NCBI GenBank assembly: GCA_023206055.1
Contig: CP065367.1
Location: forward strand, 1,550,001 to 1,614,000
Direction: 5' to 3'
Length of the DNA: 64,000 nucleotides
From: Vibrio cyclitrophicus
GTDB taxonomy: Bacteria > Pseudomonadota > Gammaproteobacteria > Enterobacterales > Vibrionaceae
A program made the translations under genes and the position numbers. Position 1 is the stretch's first letter, and each line of letters begins with the position of its first letter. Shown here piece by piece: positions 32,781 through 41,535 of this stretch. Under the pieces are notes generated by a model, which ran no database searches, had not been told where the DNA came from, and was given only the letters and a program-made list of their open reading frames with translations.

Positions 32781-33551
32781 ATGAGTATCTGCGTGAACGC
32801 CCCACTATTGTCTGTTGACCGACTAATGATCAAAACCTCTTCAAGAACACTTTTCCAAGATATCCACTTCGATGTGTATCGAGGAGAACTGTTGGCGATC
32901 ATGGGCCCTTCAGGCATTGGTAAGTCGATGCTTTCACGTGCGATTGCGGGCTTTATGCCAGAAACAGTGCAGGTTGAAGGCCATATTTCTCTATCTGGTG
33001 AAGCGGTGTGTGGTTTGCCGATGTTGCGACGAACTGCAGCACAACGACCGGCGGTTATCTTCCAAGATGCACTTCAAGCGTTAAACCCTCTTGTTTCTAT
33101 TGAAGGCCAACTCAGTTTGGCATTGACGGGAACTCGCACTAAGCTTAAATCACAAGACAAAATCAAGCTCACCGAACTGTTAGTACAGTTAGGGTTCCCA
33201 AATCCAGAAACCATCTTGTCGTTGTATCCGAGCCAAATCTCTGGAGGGCAACGTCAACGAGTGTGCATTGCGATTGGCTTGTTGAGTAACGCCGATATCA
33301 TCATTGCGGATGAACCAACCAGTGCGCTAGATCCGGTGACAGAGCAAGAGATACTCAAGCTGATTCGCGACAATGTTAAACAGCGACAAATTGGTGGCCT
33401 GCTTATCACTCATGACCTGCACAGCGCGCTCGCGTGTGACAAGTTATTGGTGATCGATGATGGCGGAGTGGTGGCTTATGGCGCACCAAAACACGCGCTT
33501 GAATCAAGCTCTCACGCTTTCTGCTGTTCATTGAGAGACCTAATCGCATGA
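32781..33551 (+). CDS. ABC importer ATPase, NikD/OppD-like
   Basis: A 256-residue ATP-binding subunit of the nickel/peptide/opine importer group. It has Walker A (GPSGIGKS), Q-loop (VIFQDALQALNPL), signature (SGGQRQRV), Walker B (IIIADEPTSALD) and the switch histidine (LITHDL). The signature and size suit NikD. It is the first of four genes: two ATPases, a binding protein and a fused permease. It overlaps the next ATPase by 4 bp. The start lacks a Shine-Dalgarno, so its mRNA may be nearly leaderless. The ligand could be a metal chelate or peptide; see the palindrome just upstream. Confidence 0.88.
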   Translation: MSICVNAPLLSVDRLMIKTSSRTLFQDIHFDVYRGELLAIMGPSGIGKSMLSRAIAGFMPETVQVEGHISLSGEAVCGLPMLRRTAAQRPAVIFQDALQALNPLVSIEGQLSLALTGTRTKLKSQDKIKLTELLVQLGFPNPETILSLYPSQISGGQRQRVCIAIGLLSNADIIIADEPTSALDPVTEQEILKLIRDNVKQRQIGGLLITHDLHSALACDKLLVIDDGGVVAYGAPKHALESSSHAFCCSLRDLIA

Positions 33552-34399
33552 GTTCGACCTTATCATTAAATTCAGAAGTCTCGCCGTTAATGCCAGTGAT
33601 AGATTCAGAAACACAAACACCGATTGAGATTAAGTTCGAGAATGTCGGTGTGCATTACTACTCAATACCGAGTTGGTTAGGTGGTAAGGCGTTTAAAGCG
33701 CTACAGAACATCGACCTCAATGTTGAAGACAAAAGCCTAGCTATTGTTGGACGCTCTGGTGCCGGTAAATCAACGCTGATTGAACTGCTGTTTGGCCTTA
33801 AAGAGCCAACGGTGGGGCGAATCAGCCTGTTTGGTCATTCGCTGCCTATTCGCAATAGCAAAGCGCAAGCCGCGGTGTGTCGCTTGATTCAATTGGTGCC
33901 TCAAGAACCACACACCAGCCTCAATCCTTACTATACCGTTCGACAGATCTTAGCCGAGCCGCTAAGCAACTTAGATGTTTCTGGCAACCATGAAAACATC
34001 ATTGAAGAGACGCTGTTGGACGTGGGCTTACCTGCCACTTTGCTATCACTGAAACCTAATCAGCTTTCTACTGGCCAAGCTCAACGTGTGGCTATCGCTC
34101 GGGCGCTTGTCGTTAGACCCGCAGTGTTGGTAGCTGATGAACCGACCGCCAGCCTTGACCCGGTGAACCGTCAAAGGTTGTTAGATTTACTCATTTCATT
34201 GAAAAAGAAGCGCGATATGCGCATCGTTTTGGTGACACACGATTTAGGCGCAGCAAAGACGCTTTGTGAAGAAATTCTGGTTCTTGACCATGGCGAAATG
34301 GTGGAGCATGGACCGACACCTCAAGTGATGAGCGTACCTGCTCATCCTGCGACTCAGTTGCTGATTCAATCTCAGCCTCTTTCGAAATCTACTTGTTAA
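33548..34399 (+). CDS. ABC importer ATPase, NikE/OppF-like
   Basis: A 283-residue second ATPase. Walker A is GRSGAGKST, the Q-loop is QLVPQEPHTSLNPY, the signature is LSTGQAQRV, Walker B is VLVADEPTASLD and the switch is LVTHDL. The signature has T instead of G at one place (STGQ for SGGQ), a tolerated NikE-type change. The start overlaps the stop of the first ATPase (ATGA). Together the two should form the heterodimer that powers the fused permease. Confidence 0.88.
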   Translation: MSSTLSLNSEVSPLMPVIDSETQTPIEIKFENVGVHYYSIPSWLGGKAFKALQNIDLNVEDKSLAIVGRSGAGKSTLIELLFGLKEPTVGRISLFGHSLPIRNSKAQAAVCRLIQLVPQEPHTSLNPYYTVRQILAEPLSNLDVSGNHENIIEETLLDVGLPATLLSLKPNQLSTGQAQRVAIARALVVRPAVLVADEPTASLDPVNRQRLLDLLISLKKKRDMRIVLVTHDLGAAKTLCEEILVLDHGEMVEHGPTPQVMSVPAHPATQLLIQSQPLSKSTC

Positions 34400-34463
34400 T
34401 ACAACCTTATTTATTACGAAATACAGCTTATTAACGAAACACAGCTTACAGAGAAAAATAACT

Positions 34464-35975
34464 ATGCGTTTTAATTCAATTAAACTGGCTTGCGCTCTAG
34501 CGCTGGCTTTGCCTTTGACGGGCTGTTTTGACTCTCAACCAGAGTCGAGCGATGCGGCGGTCAAATCTGAAATTCGTGTTGCGATGATGCAGCCACCAAG
34601 AACGGGCCTATCGCCTCTTTCTGATGACGCGTTCAAACTATCACGTTGGAGCACGGCTGAAACGCTAGTGAACCTGAGCCCAACTTCAGAAGCTGAGCCA
34701 ATGCTGGCAACGGATTGGAAACACGTTGATCCACTGACTTGGCAATTCACGGTTCGCCAAGGTGTTAAGTTTCACGATGGCTCTACATTAACGGCAGATT
34801 CTGTTGTGAACTCACTACAGAAAGCGCTGGAAGCGGCACCTAAGCCACGCATCCTAGATGGTGTAGAGCTAAAAGTGAAAGCGATGGACAACTACCGCGT
34901 AGAGATCAAAACCAGCTTTGATGACCCTCTTTTACCAAGCCGTTTATCAAGCCCTCAATTAGCGATTCTTGCAGCAAGCGCGTACCAAGAAGATGGTCGT
35001 GTGAGCCCAATTGGCGCAGGTACAGGTCCGTTTGAGTTGACAGAAATTAACGGTACAACTAGCGCGAAATTGAAACGTTTCGATGGTTACTGGGGTGAAA
35101 AAGCACAAGTTGAATCTGTAATTGCAGAATACGTTCCTAACGGCTTTGCTCGTGCGGCAGCTCTAAGAACAGGTACGGCTGACATTGTTGAAGCTGTGCC
35201 AGTGTCACAAATCGCGACCATTGATCCGAACCTGCTTTACGAAGTAGCAATGCCTCGTACCAACACGCTTTACCTGAACAATAAGTCAGGCGTATTTAGC
35301 GATATTGAACTGCGTAAGGTCGCGGCTGCTGCGGTAGACCGTGAGCAAATCGTGAATACCGTTTATGAAAACCACGCGGATATTGCGCAAGGCCTATTAG
35401 GTCCTGCTCTTGCTTGGGCTGAGCCGATTCGACCTGAAGGTCAAGCAGTCGATAAAACGCTAAAAGCAAACGGTGAAAGCATTGTTATCGGTACCTTTAC
35501 CGACCGCGCTGAGCTTCCAGAAGTAGCAGCACTACTTAAACAGCAACTTGAAGCGGCTGGTTTCAAAGTTGAGCTGGATATCCGTGAATACGCTCAGATT
35601 GAAAACGATGCGCTATCAGGTAAGTTTGATGCGTTCATTCTTTCTCGTGCAACCGTTCTAGATTCGGGTGACCCAGTGGCTTACATGATGAGTGACTTTG
35701 GCTGTAAGGGTTCATTCAACCTTGGTCAATTCTGCTCTCAAGAAGTCGACCAAGCGTTGACTCACGCTGATCTGCAACCACTAGGTGCACTGCGTCAGCA
35801 AGCGATCATCGAAGCTGAGCAAAAAATCCTTAACGACTTCGCTGCTATTCCACTGCTTCACGAACGTGTGATTCAAGGTGAAAGCGAGCGCGTGAGCAAT
35901 GTGGTTCGTGACCCAAGTGAGCGTCGCTTGGTTGACCAAACTACACAAGTCAAAAAAGCGAAACAGGCTAACTAA
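34464..35975 (+). CDS. Periplasmic binding lipoprotein, NikA/CntA-like
   Basis: A 503-residue member of binding-protein family 5. A lipobox (LTGC, Cys21) is followed by a flexible linker. The domain has the family markers AMMQPP, ATDWKHVDPLTWQFTVRQGV, FHDGSTLTADSV and GTGPFEL. It binds the substrate and delivers it to the fused permease. The size suits NikA, CntA, OppA or DppA alike. No His-rich metal motif is obvious, so Ni2+, a metallophore complex or a short peptide are all possible. It lies 64 bp after the ATPase gene and 4 bp before the permease gene. Confidence 0.87.
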   Translation: MRFNSIKLACALALALPLTGCFDSQPESSDAAVKSEIRVAMMQPPRTGLSPLSDDAFKLSRWSTAETLVNLSPTSEAEPMLATDWKHVDPLTWQFTVRQGVKFHDGSTLTADSVVNSLQKALEAAPKPRILDGVELKVKAMDNYRVEIKTSFDDPLLPSRLSSPQLAILAASAYQEDGRVSPIGAGTGPFELTEINGTTSAKLKRFDGYWGEKAQVESVIAEYVPNGFARAAALRTGTADIVEAVPVSQIATIDPNLLYEVAMPRTNTLYLNNKSGVFSDIELRKVAAAAVDREQIVNTVYENHADIAQGLLGPALAWAEPIRPEGQAVDKTLKANGESIVIGTFTDRAELPEVAALLKQQLEAAGFKVELDIREYAQIENDALSGKFDAFILSRATVLDSGDPVAYMMSDFGCKGSFNLGQFCSQEVDQALTHADLQPLGALRQQAIIEAEQKILNDFAAIPLLHERVIQGESERVSNVVRDPSERRLVDQTTQVKKAKQAN

Positions 35976-35979
35976 ATAG

Positions 35980-37716
35980 ATGCTATCTGCTGAGACTCTG
36001 CGTCGAACCTTATTTCTCTTGACGCCTTGGTTATCAAGAATCGCCTCATTGATCGTGGTGGTGATTCTTGTTGGCTTGATGCCTGACATTGCAGGCATCG
36101 ACCCAAGCCAATCCATCCTGCGTGCAAGAGCGGGGCAACAACACCTGCTTACGCCTGAAGCATTAGCGGCGGTACGTGCTGATCTTCAGCTTGACCGTTC
36201 GGCAAGTGAGCGCCTGATCGACTGGATAGGAAATGCATTTTCTGGTGATCTAGGTAAATCCTGGATTGATGGTTCTTCGGTTGCATTAGGTATTCAAAAA
36301 ACATCGTCTACATCTCTGTTTTTGATGTCTAGCGCATTGGTGATGACTTTCGTACTGTGCGGTGCAGGCTTACTGGCTACCTTGCGCAGTTGGAAGAAGG
36401 GCAAACTAGGGCAGAGTTACAGCAGTTTAAGCACCGTATTAATATCCTTGCCAGAGTACGTGGTGGCCTCGGTATTAATATTGGTGTTCTCTATCTGGTT
36501 AGGTTGGCTACCACCGTATGGTTGGCAAGGCTGGCAAGATATCTGGCTACCGAGTTTAGCGCTCGCACTGCCTGCTAGCGGCCTGTTTAGTCGCTTACTC
36601 AGAGACAGTTTACAACGCGTTCTTAATGAACCTTGGGTGATCACTTGGCTCAGTGCCAACGTTCACTCCAATCAAATTATTCGCTTTGCGCTGAAAAGAG
36701 CGTTGAGCAGCCTGATCCCACAAATTGCGATGATCGTGATTGGCTTAACGGGTGGCGCAGTCGCGGTTGAACTTATCTTCTCGATCCCGGGTATCGGGCG
36801 CATGATTCTTGGTGCTGCGAAGGCGCAAGATCTGCCGATGTTACAAGGCGGCCTACTGGTATTGTTGCTGTTTTCGATTGCAGTAAGCAGCATCAGCTTG
36901 TTTGTTCAGCAGTTGATTCTGGGTCACAGCCTGAAAAGCGGCAAGCTGATTAGTAGTCACTCTTCGTTTCGTTTTACCCAGAGCCGCGCCAAGCGTGTCA
37001 CTGCTTTTGCGATCTTCTCATTCTTAATTGCTATTGTGGTTTGGGCGGTATTCCGAGACCCATACACCAGCCAATTCGCACGTTTGGCATCACCGAGCTG
37101 GCAAGCGCCATTGGGTGCAGATGGTATTGGACGAGACCTGTTAGCAAGAATCGGTTCTGGTATGGTCGCGACCTTCCAAGCGGGTATTTTGGCAACGTTC
37201 TTGAGCTTGGTGACAGGCATTATCATGGGCTTCAATACCCGTTTTAGCCAAGGCCTTATCGAGATCACTAAGGGTATCCCATACATCATCGCAGGCTTGC
37301 TTGTTGCAGGTTTAACGGGGATGAATCCGAACAGTGCCTTAATCGCGATTGTATTGGTGTCGTGGGCGCCGTTAGCCGCGCACTGCTCAAGCTTGATCGT
37401 AGAAGCCAAGGCTCAACCTTATACACACCTCGCGCCACTATGGGGCACCAGTAAGCTTAGAATCTTCCGTTTCTACTTGCTTCCGTATGTGTTGCCACCG
37501 TTGTTAAGACACGCGATGTTGAGGCTACCGGTTATCACTCTAAGTCTTACCTCGCTGAGCTTCATCGGATTAGGGGCAAAGCCACCAACACCTGAATGGG
37601 GTTTGATGATCGCAGAGAACCTTCCATACATTGAGCGCGCGCCATTAGCAGTCATGGGGCCAATTGTTGGGCTGATCTTGTTAGGGGCTGCCATCAACAT
37701 GATGTTTGATGACTAA
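35980..37716 (+). CDS. Fused ABC permease (NikB-like plus NikC-like halves)
   Basis: A 578-residue membrane protein, close to the sum of NikB (about 314) and NikC (about 277). Residues 1-310 match a NikB/DppB-type permease, with helices at the start and VELIFSIPGIGRMI near the end of the half. Residues 325-578 match a NikC/DppC type, with GADGIGRDLLARIGSGM, a TFLSLVTGIIMGF helix and SLTSLSFIGLGAKPPTPEWG near the end. In the usual operons these are two genes. There is no stop or frameshift at the join, so it looks like a real fusion. It would form a pseudo-symmetric pore on its own. Confidence 0.88.
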   Translation: MLSAETLRRTLFLLTPWLSRIASLIVVVILVGLMPDIAGIDPSQSILRARAGQQHLLTPEALAAVRADLQLDRSASERLIDWIGNAFSGDLGKSWIDGSSVALGIQKTSSTSLFLMSSALVMTFVLCGAGLLATLRSWKKGKLGQSYSSLSTVLISLPEYVVASVLILVFSIWLGWLPPYGWQGWQDIWLPSLALALPASGLFSRLLRDSLQRVLNEPWVITWLSANVHSNQIIRFALKRALSSLIPQIAMIVIGLTGGAVAVELIFSIPGIGRMILGAAKAQDLPMLQGGLLVLLLFSIAVSSISLFVQQLILGHSLKSGKLISSHSSFRFTQSRAKRVTAFAIFSFLIAIVVWAVFRDPYTSQFARLASPSWQAPLGADGIGRDLLARIGSGMVATFQAGILATFLSLVTGIIMGFNTRFSQGLIEITKGIPYIIAGLLVAGLTGMNPNSALIAIVLVSWAPLAAHCSSLIVEAKAQPYTHLAPLWGTSKLRIFRFYLLPYVLPPLLRHAMLRLPVITLSLTSLSFIGLGAKPPTPEWGLMIAENLPYIERAPLAVMGPIVGLILLGAAINMMFDD

Positions 37717-37824
37717 CGAAAAGAGCCGGTCGCTGAGGTTTCTAAATTGACGATCCGATTGGGTATTCGATTTAGCATTTATGTTGTAACCTTAGCCCTG
37801 CTTTTTAGAGACGCTTTTTGATCG

Positions 37825-37850
37825 GCTCGAAAGTTAAACAGGCCCTAGTT
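37825..37850 (+). repeat. Degenerate copy of the MITE right end, downstream of the ABC operon
   Basis: GCTCGAAAG-ttA-AACA-g-GCCCTAGTT matches the right end and flank of the 41123-41390 element at 23 of 26 positions in the same orientation. No left end is seen. It lies in the 150-bp gap before a small gene. Confidence 0.55.
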
Positions 37851-37868
37851 AAGTGTAAAGGATTCAAC

Positions 37869-38111
37869 ATGTATCTCGTTTTGTATTGCCACAATATTGG
37901 TATGACCGACTTTTCTTTCTTTGAGACGGAAGATTTCGACAAAGAAGATGGCTATATCGTGCGCGGTAAATGGCCGAATGAGAAAGCCTTTCGTGATTAC
38001 TTAACCAAAGAGTTTGGTGACATGAGCGAGTTCCAAGTGATTGACCTAATCGCCAAAGGTGCAGAAGCAGAACATTACTCACCAGAAGAGTTGATGCGCC
38101 TAACTCTCTAA
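37869..38111 (+). CDS. Small conserved-looking cytoplasmic protein, unknown
   Basis: An 80-residue acidic protein (MYLVLYCHNIGMTDFSFFET) with no membrane segment. The start at 37869 is chosen over the 37818 ATG because AAGGA lies before it and the upstream part of the frame overlaps the repeat relic. Patterns such as KAFRDYLTKEFGDMSEFQVID suggest a compact alpha/beta domain. I do not recognise it. It is monocistronic and ends before a strong terminator. Confidence 0.65.
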   Translation: MYLVLYCHNIGMTDFSFFETEDFDKEDGYIVRGKWPNEKAFRDYLTKEFGDMSEFQVIDLIAKGAEAEHYSPEELMRLTL

Positions 38112-38162
38112 CCGTTAGTTCTCTATGCGTTAGCTCAGTAGCACGTTTAAAATCGAATAAAC

Positions 38163-38193
38163 AAATGGCAGCCTGATTGGGCTGCCATTTTTC
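38163..38193. terminator. Bidirectional terminator before dld
   Basis: AAATGGCAGCC pairs with GGCTGCCATTT around a 6-nt loop, with T-rich tails on the plus side and an A-rich lead on the other. It serves the small gene at 37869 and the convergent dld gene. Confidence 0.8.
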
Positions 38194-38232
38194 GTTTTAA
38201 GCTAGAGCACATTGCTCGCAGTATGAGTGGAG

Positions 38233-41088
38233 CTATTGCGCCACTTCGTCCACCAAGTACAAGATTGATTGATACGGAATGCCACTGTGATGTGACAAAC
38301 CGATCTCACAGGTTCGGCTGTTGCTGAATCCGCGAGTGCAGTTGCTCGGCACTTGTTCTTTGAGTGGATGTACTGCCGCCTCATTCAGCTCTGGCGTAGT
38401 AAAGCCTTTATCACCCGCCCAACCACAACATTGAATATGCTCAGGAACGATGACCTCTTCGGTACAGGCTTTAGCAAGATTCAACATCGCGCCTTCCAAA
38501 CCCATTCGACGAGAGCTACACGTCACATGCAGCATCACGGTTTCTTGCAGTGGCTCAAGTGTCAGGTGTTCAAGCAAGTATTGATTCACAAATCCTGTTG
38601 GCTCTAGCACCTCTAGTGGCTTGGTGAACTGCTCAATACTGCGCTTGGCACATGGGCTGGTGTCCATTAGTACTGGGTATTCACCTTGACGACTGGCTTG
38701 CCATAGCACTTCTTCCAACTGCTGAGCCTTCGATTGAGCTAAGTCGGTCATGCCTTTACTGTCGTAAGGCATGCCACAACATTGGTCATCGAGCTTCTTC
38801 GGCAGAATAACCTCAAATCCAGCCTTGTTGAGTAAAGACATGGTCACTTCAGTCAGAGGACGTTGATCGCCCGCATCATTCTGTTGCCCCATGGTTCGAC
38901 TCGCACACGAAGGGAGGTAAACCACCTTCTTAGCGTTGTTCGATGTTGCGGCTGTCATTGGTGAAGCCGTGAGTGAGTGGCTATTGGATTGCGGCATTTC
39001 TGGCATCCAAACCGGTGTCGCGCCTTTGGTCATTGAGCGCAGGCCGTTGGTGAGCTTGCCGACCGTGTTGGCACCTAGTACTTTGCTCGCTACTTGATTG
39101 GTTTTTAGACCGGCTTTGGTCAGCTTAGTGGTGGTCGAGAAATGATCCGCCGTCCACTTAGCGATTGGAGTGAATTTCTGATATTTAGCAATACGAAGCT
39201 TCTTCACTAAATCACCGGTGTTGATTCCCACTGGGCAACGCTCGGCACATAGGCCGGTTGCCGCACAGGTATCGATACCTTGATATTCAAAAGTCTTCTC
39301 TAGCTCGCTTGCTTCTATTTTTTCCCCTGCAGCTCGGCGGCGTTGTAACTCGCGATACAGCACAATACGTTGGCGTGGTGACAGAGTCAGCGTACGAGAC
39401 GGACATACCGGCTCACAGAAGCCACACTCAATGCAGCGGTCGACAAGGTCATCGGCAGCAGGCATTGGCTTCAAATTGGTGATGTGTGAATTTGGATTGT
39501 CGTTAATAATAACGCCGGGGTTGAGCAGTCTTTCTGGATCAAACAGCGCTTTGATTTGTTGCATCAAGGCGTAACCATCTTTGCCCCATTCTAACTCCAC
39601 ATAGGGTGCCATATTACGACCCGTGCCGTGTTCCGCTTTCAGAGAACCTTGATATTTCACGGCGACAAGCTCGGCTACATCATCCATGAAACCACCGTAA
39701 CGGTCGATCTCTTCTTGGCTATCAAAACCTTGGGTAAACACAAAGTGCAGGTTGCCTTCTAGGGCGTGGCCGAAAATGATCGCCTCGCTGTAGTCGTATT
39801 TATCGAACAGCTCTTGTAGCTCTCGAATACCGTTCGCTAGGTTCTCGACTGGGAAAGCTACATCTTCAATGATGACCGTCGTGCCGACTTCACGCACAGC
39901 GCCAACCGCAGGGAACATGCCTTTACGGATCCCCCATAGGGTTGCGACTGTCTTTGGATCGGAAGTGAAAGGCACCGATTCAACAATTGTGTACTCAGCC
40001 AAGGCATCCAAAATTGATTTACATTGTAAATCTAAGTCCTGCTGGGAGCTGGCGTGTGATTCAACCAAAATAGCCGCGGCTTCTAGATCCAAGCTTGGCA
40101 TAAATGCAGGCATACCCGGTTTATCAGCCACTGAACGCAGTGCTCTGCCATCCATCAATTCAACGGCAGCAACGGGTGTTTTTGATAGCGTAGTAACGGC
40201 TTTACTTGCTTGTTCGATGTCGGCAAACACCAACAGGGTCGAAGCTTTGTTTGGGTGTTCGATAACCGTGTTGTAGGTGATCTCTGCGATGAAGCCTAGC
40301 GTGCCTTCTGATCCAATCATCAGGTGTTTGATGATCTCAATTGGGTCGTGGTAATCGACCAATGCATTAAGCGCGTAGCCCGTGGTATTTTTGAGGCGGT
40401 ACTTATGGCGGATTCTGTCTGCCAGTTCTTGATTCGAGCTAGTCTGTCTGTGTAAATCAATAATGCCTTCAAACAGCGCTTTGTGTGATTGCTTGAAAGC
40501 CTCAACGCTGGCGTTCTCTGCTGTATCAAGTAGGGAACCATCACTTAATACGATTTTCATGCTCTCGACGGTGCGATAAGAGTTTTGCGCAGTACCACAA
40601 CACATGCCGCTGGCGTTGTTCGCCGCGATACCACCGATTTTACAAGTATTGATTGAAGCTGGATCTGGGCCGATTTTACGTTGGAAAGGGGCAAGGTATT
40701 TGTTGGCATCGGCGCCAATCACACCGGGCTGAAGAATGATCTGATTGCCGTTATCGACAATCTCATGACCGCGCCAGTCGTCGGTCAGTGTGATGAGTAC
40801 CGAGTCTGAAACGGCTTGTCCTGAAAGACTGGTGCCTGCTGCACGGAAAGTAAAATGGATACCGAGTTCTCGACAGCTTTGAATGGTGAATATGACTTCG
40901 TCTAAGTTTTTAAGCCTTAGAACCATTTTCGGCACCAAGCGATAAAAACTCGCATCGGTGCCGTAAGCCAATCGCTTTGCCTCTTGCGTGACAATGCGTT
41001 CCGTTTCTATTTTTTGAGCCAGTATCGCTTCAAGCTGCTGATAAGCTTGTGCGTCTATTACTCGCTCATGGGATGTGTTTGTCTCCAT
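38233..41088 (-). CDS. dld: Fe-S/FAD D-lactate dehydrogenase (quinone)
   Basis: A 951-residue enzyme that oxidises D-lactate to pyruvate and passes electrons to the quinone pool at the inner membrane. An FAD-binding PCMH domain (TFRAAGTSLSGQAVSDSVLI, PGVIGADANKYLAPFQR, GIAANNASGMCCG) is followed by an FAD-oxidase C-terminal domain (ALEGNLHFVFTQG, AEHGTGRNMAPYVELEWG), two [4Fe-4S] motifs (CIECGFCEPVCPS and CAATGLCAERCPVG) and two cysteine-rich CCG domains (CCGMPYDSKG, CCGWAGDKGF). Matches the large Dld/GlcD-GlcF-like fusion encoded in Vibrio lactate clusters. The start at 41088 is set by AAGGAAG upstream. It is 447 bp from lldD, the gap holding a MITE. Confidence 0.93.
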   Translation of the reverse strand: METNTSHERVIDAQAYQQLEAILAQKIETERIVTQEAKRLAYGTDASFYRLVPKMVLRLKNLDEVIFTIQSCRELGIHFTFRAAGTSLSGQAVSDSVLITLTDDWRGHEIVDNGNQIILQPGVIGADANKYLAPFQRKIGPDPASINTCKIGGIAANNASGMCCGTAQNSYRTVESMKIVLSDGSLLDTAENASVEAFKQSHKALFEGIIDLHRQTSSNQELADRIRHKYRLKNTTGYALNALVDYHDPIEIIKHLMIGSEGTLGFIAEITYNTVIEHPNKASTLLVFADIEQASKAVTTLSKTPVAAVELMDGRALRSVADKPGMPAFMPSLDLEAAAILVESHASSQQDLDLQCKSILDALAEYTIVESVPFTSDPKTVATLWGIRKGMFPAVGAVREVGTTVIIEDVAFPVENLANGIRELQELFDKYDYSEAIIFGHALEGNLHFVFTQGFDSQEEIDRYGGFMDDVAELVAVKYQGSLKAEHGTGRNMAPYVELEWGKDGYALMQQIKALFDPERLLNPGVIINDNPNSHITNLKPMPAADDLVDRCIECGFCEPVCPSRTLTLSPRQRIVLYRELQRRRAAGEKIEASELEKTFEYQGIDTCAATGLCAERCPVGINTGDLVKKLRIAKYQKFTPIAKWTADHFSTTTKLTKAGLKTNQVASKVLGANTVGKLTNGLRSMTKGATPVWMPEMPQSNSHSLTASPMTAATSNNAKKVVYLPSCASRTMGQQNDAGDQRPLTEVTMSLLNKAGFEVILPKKLDDQCCGMPYDSKGMTDLAQSKAQQLEEVLWQASRQGEYPVLMDTSPCAKRSIEQFTKPLEVLEPTGFVNQYLLEHLTLEPLQETVMLHVTCSSRRMGLEGAMLNLAKACTEEVIVPEHIQCCGWAGDKGFTTPELNEAAVHPLKEQVPSNCTRGFSNSRTCEIGLSHHSGIPYQSILYLVDEVAQ

Positions 41089-41122
41089 CTTTGCTTCCTT
41101 GTGCTTCTTATTTGGCACTGGT

Positions 41123-41390
41123 TAGGGCGTGTTGACCTTTCGTGGTTAAATTTTGTTCGAGATAAAAGCGTTTTAATCGCGGCGAGGGGGAAGTAGCCTA
41201 GTCACTCTAAGCAAATCCCCCTCAACAAAGAGTAAAACGCTTTTAGCCGAACCCTTCGGGCAGCGTTTGCTGGCCATTTCTACTACGTTATCGGCTTCTC
41301 ATGTAGGCTAGCTACACATCGACGCCTCTGCCTTGTATAAATACCCAGCAACTCGCTGCAAAAATCAGCTCGAAAGATCAACACGCCCTA
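41123..41390. mobile_element. 268-bp MITE with 18-bp terminal inverted repeats
   Basis: Left end GGGCGTGTTGACCTTTCG (41125-41142) and right end CGAAAGATCAACACGCCC (41371-41388) are inverted repeats with 17 of 18 matching. Both are bounded by TA, which fits a TA target duplication of the IS630/Tc1-mariner type. There is no open frame. The middle has GC-rich and partly palindromic sequence. It splits the lactate cluster between lldD and dld. Confidence 0.8.
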
Positions 41391-41490
41391 GTTTTTTATT
41401 TTATTTTCCAGTGCTTAAACGGTGTCACAACGGCAGTGGAATTGCTGTGACACCGATTGAACTTCAGTCTAAGTAGACCAAAGCATTAGT

Positions 41491-41526
41491 TTGAATTTGA
41501 ATTTGAATCTGAATCTGAATCTGAGT
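41491..41526. repeat. Six tandem hexamers after lldD
   Basis: TTGAAT occurs three times, then CTGAAT twice and CTGAGT once, in perfect 6-bp register over 36 bp. The array lies 10 bp past the lldD stop, so it is in the 3' untranslated region or the intercistronic space. Confidence 0.8.
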
Positions 41527-41535
41527 CGTAGCCGA

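Noticed and set aside
36957..37409. 150-residue open frame opposite the fused permease
   Set aside because: Antisense shadow with no ribosome-binding site and no recognisable domain.
39869..40276. 135-residue open frame opposite dld
   Set aside because: Antisense to the conserved FAD-domain codons; no independent support.
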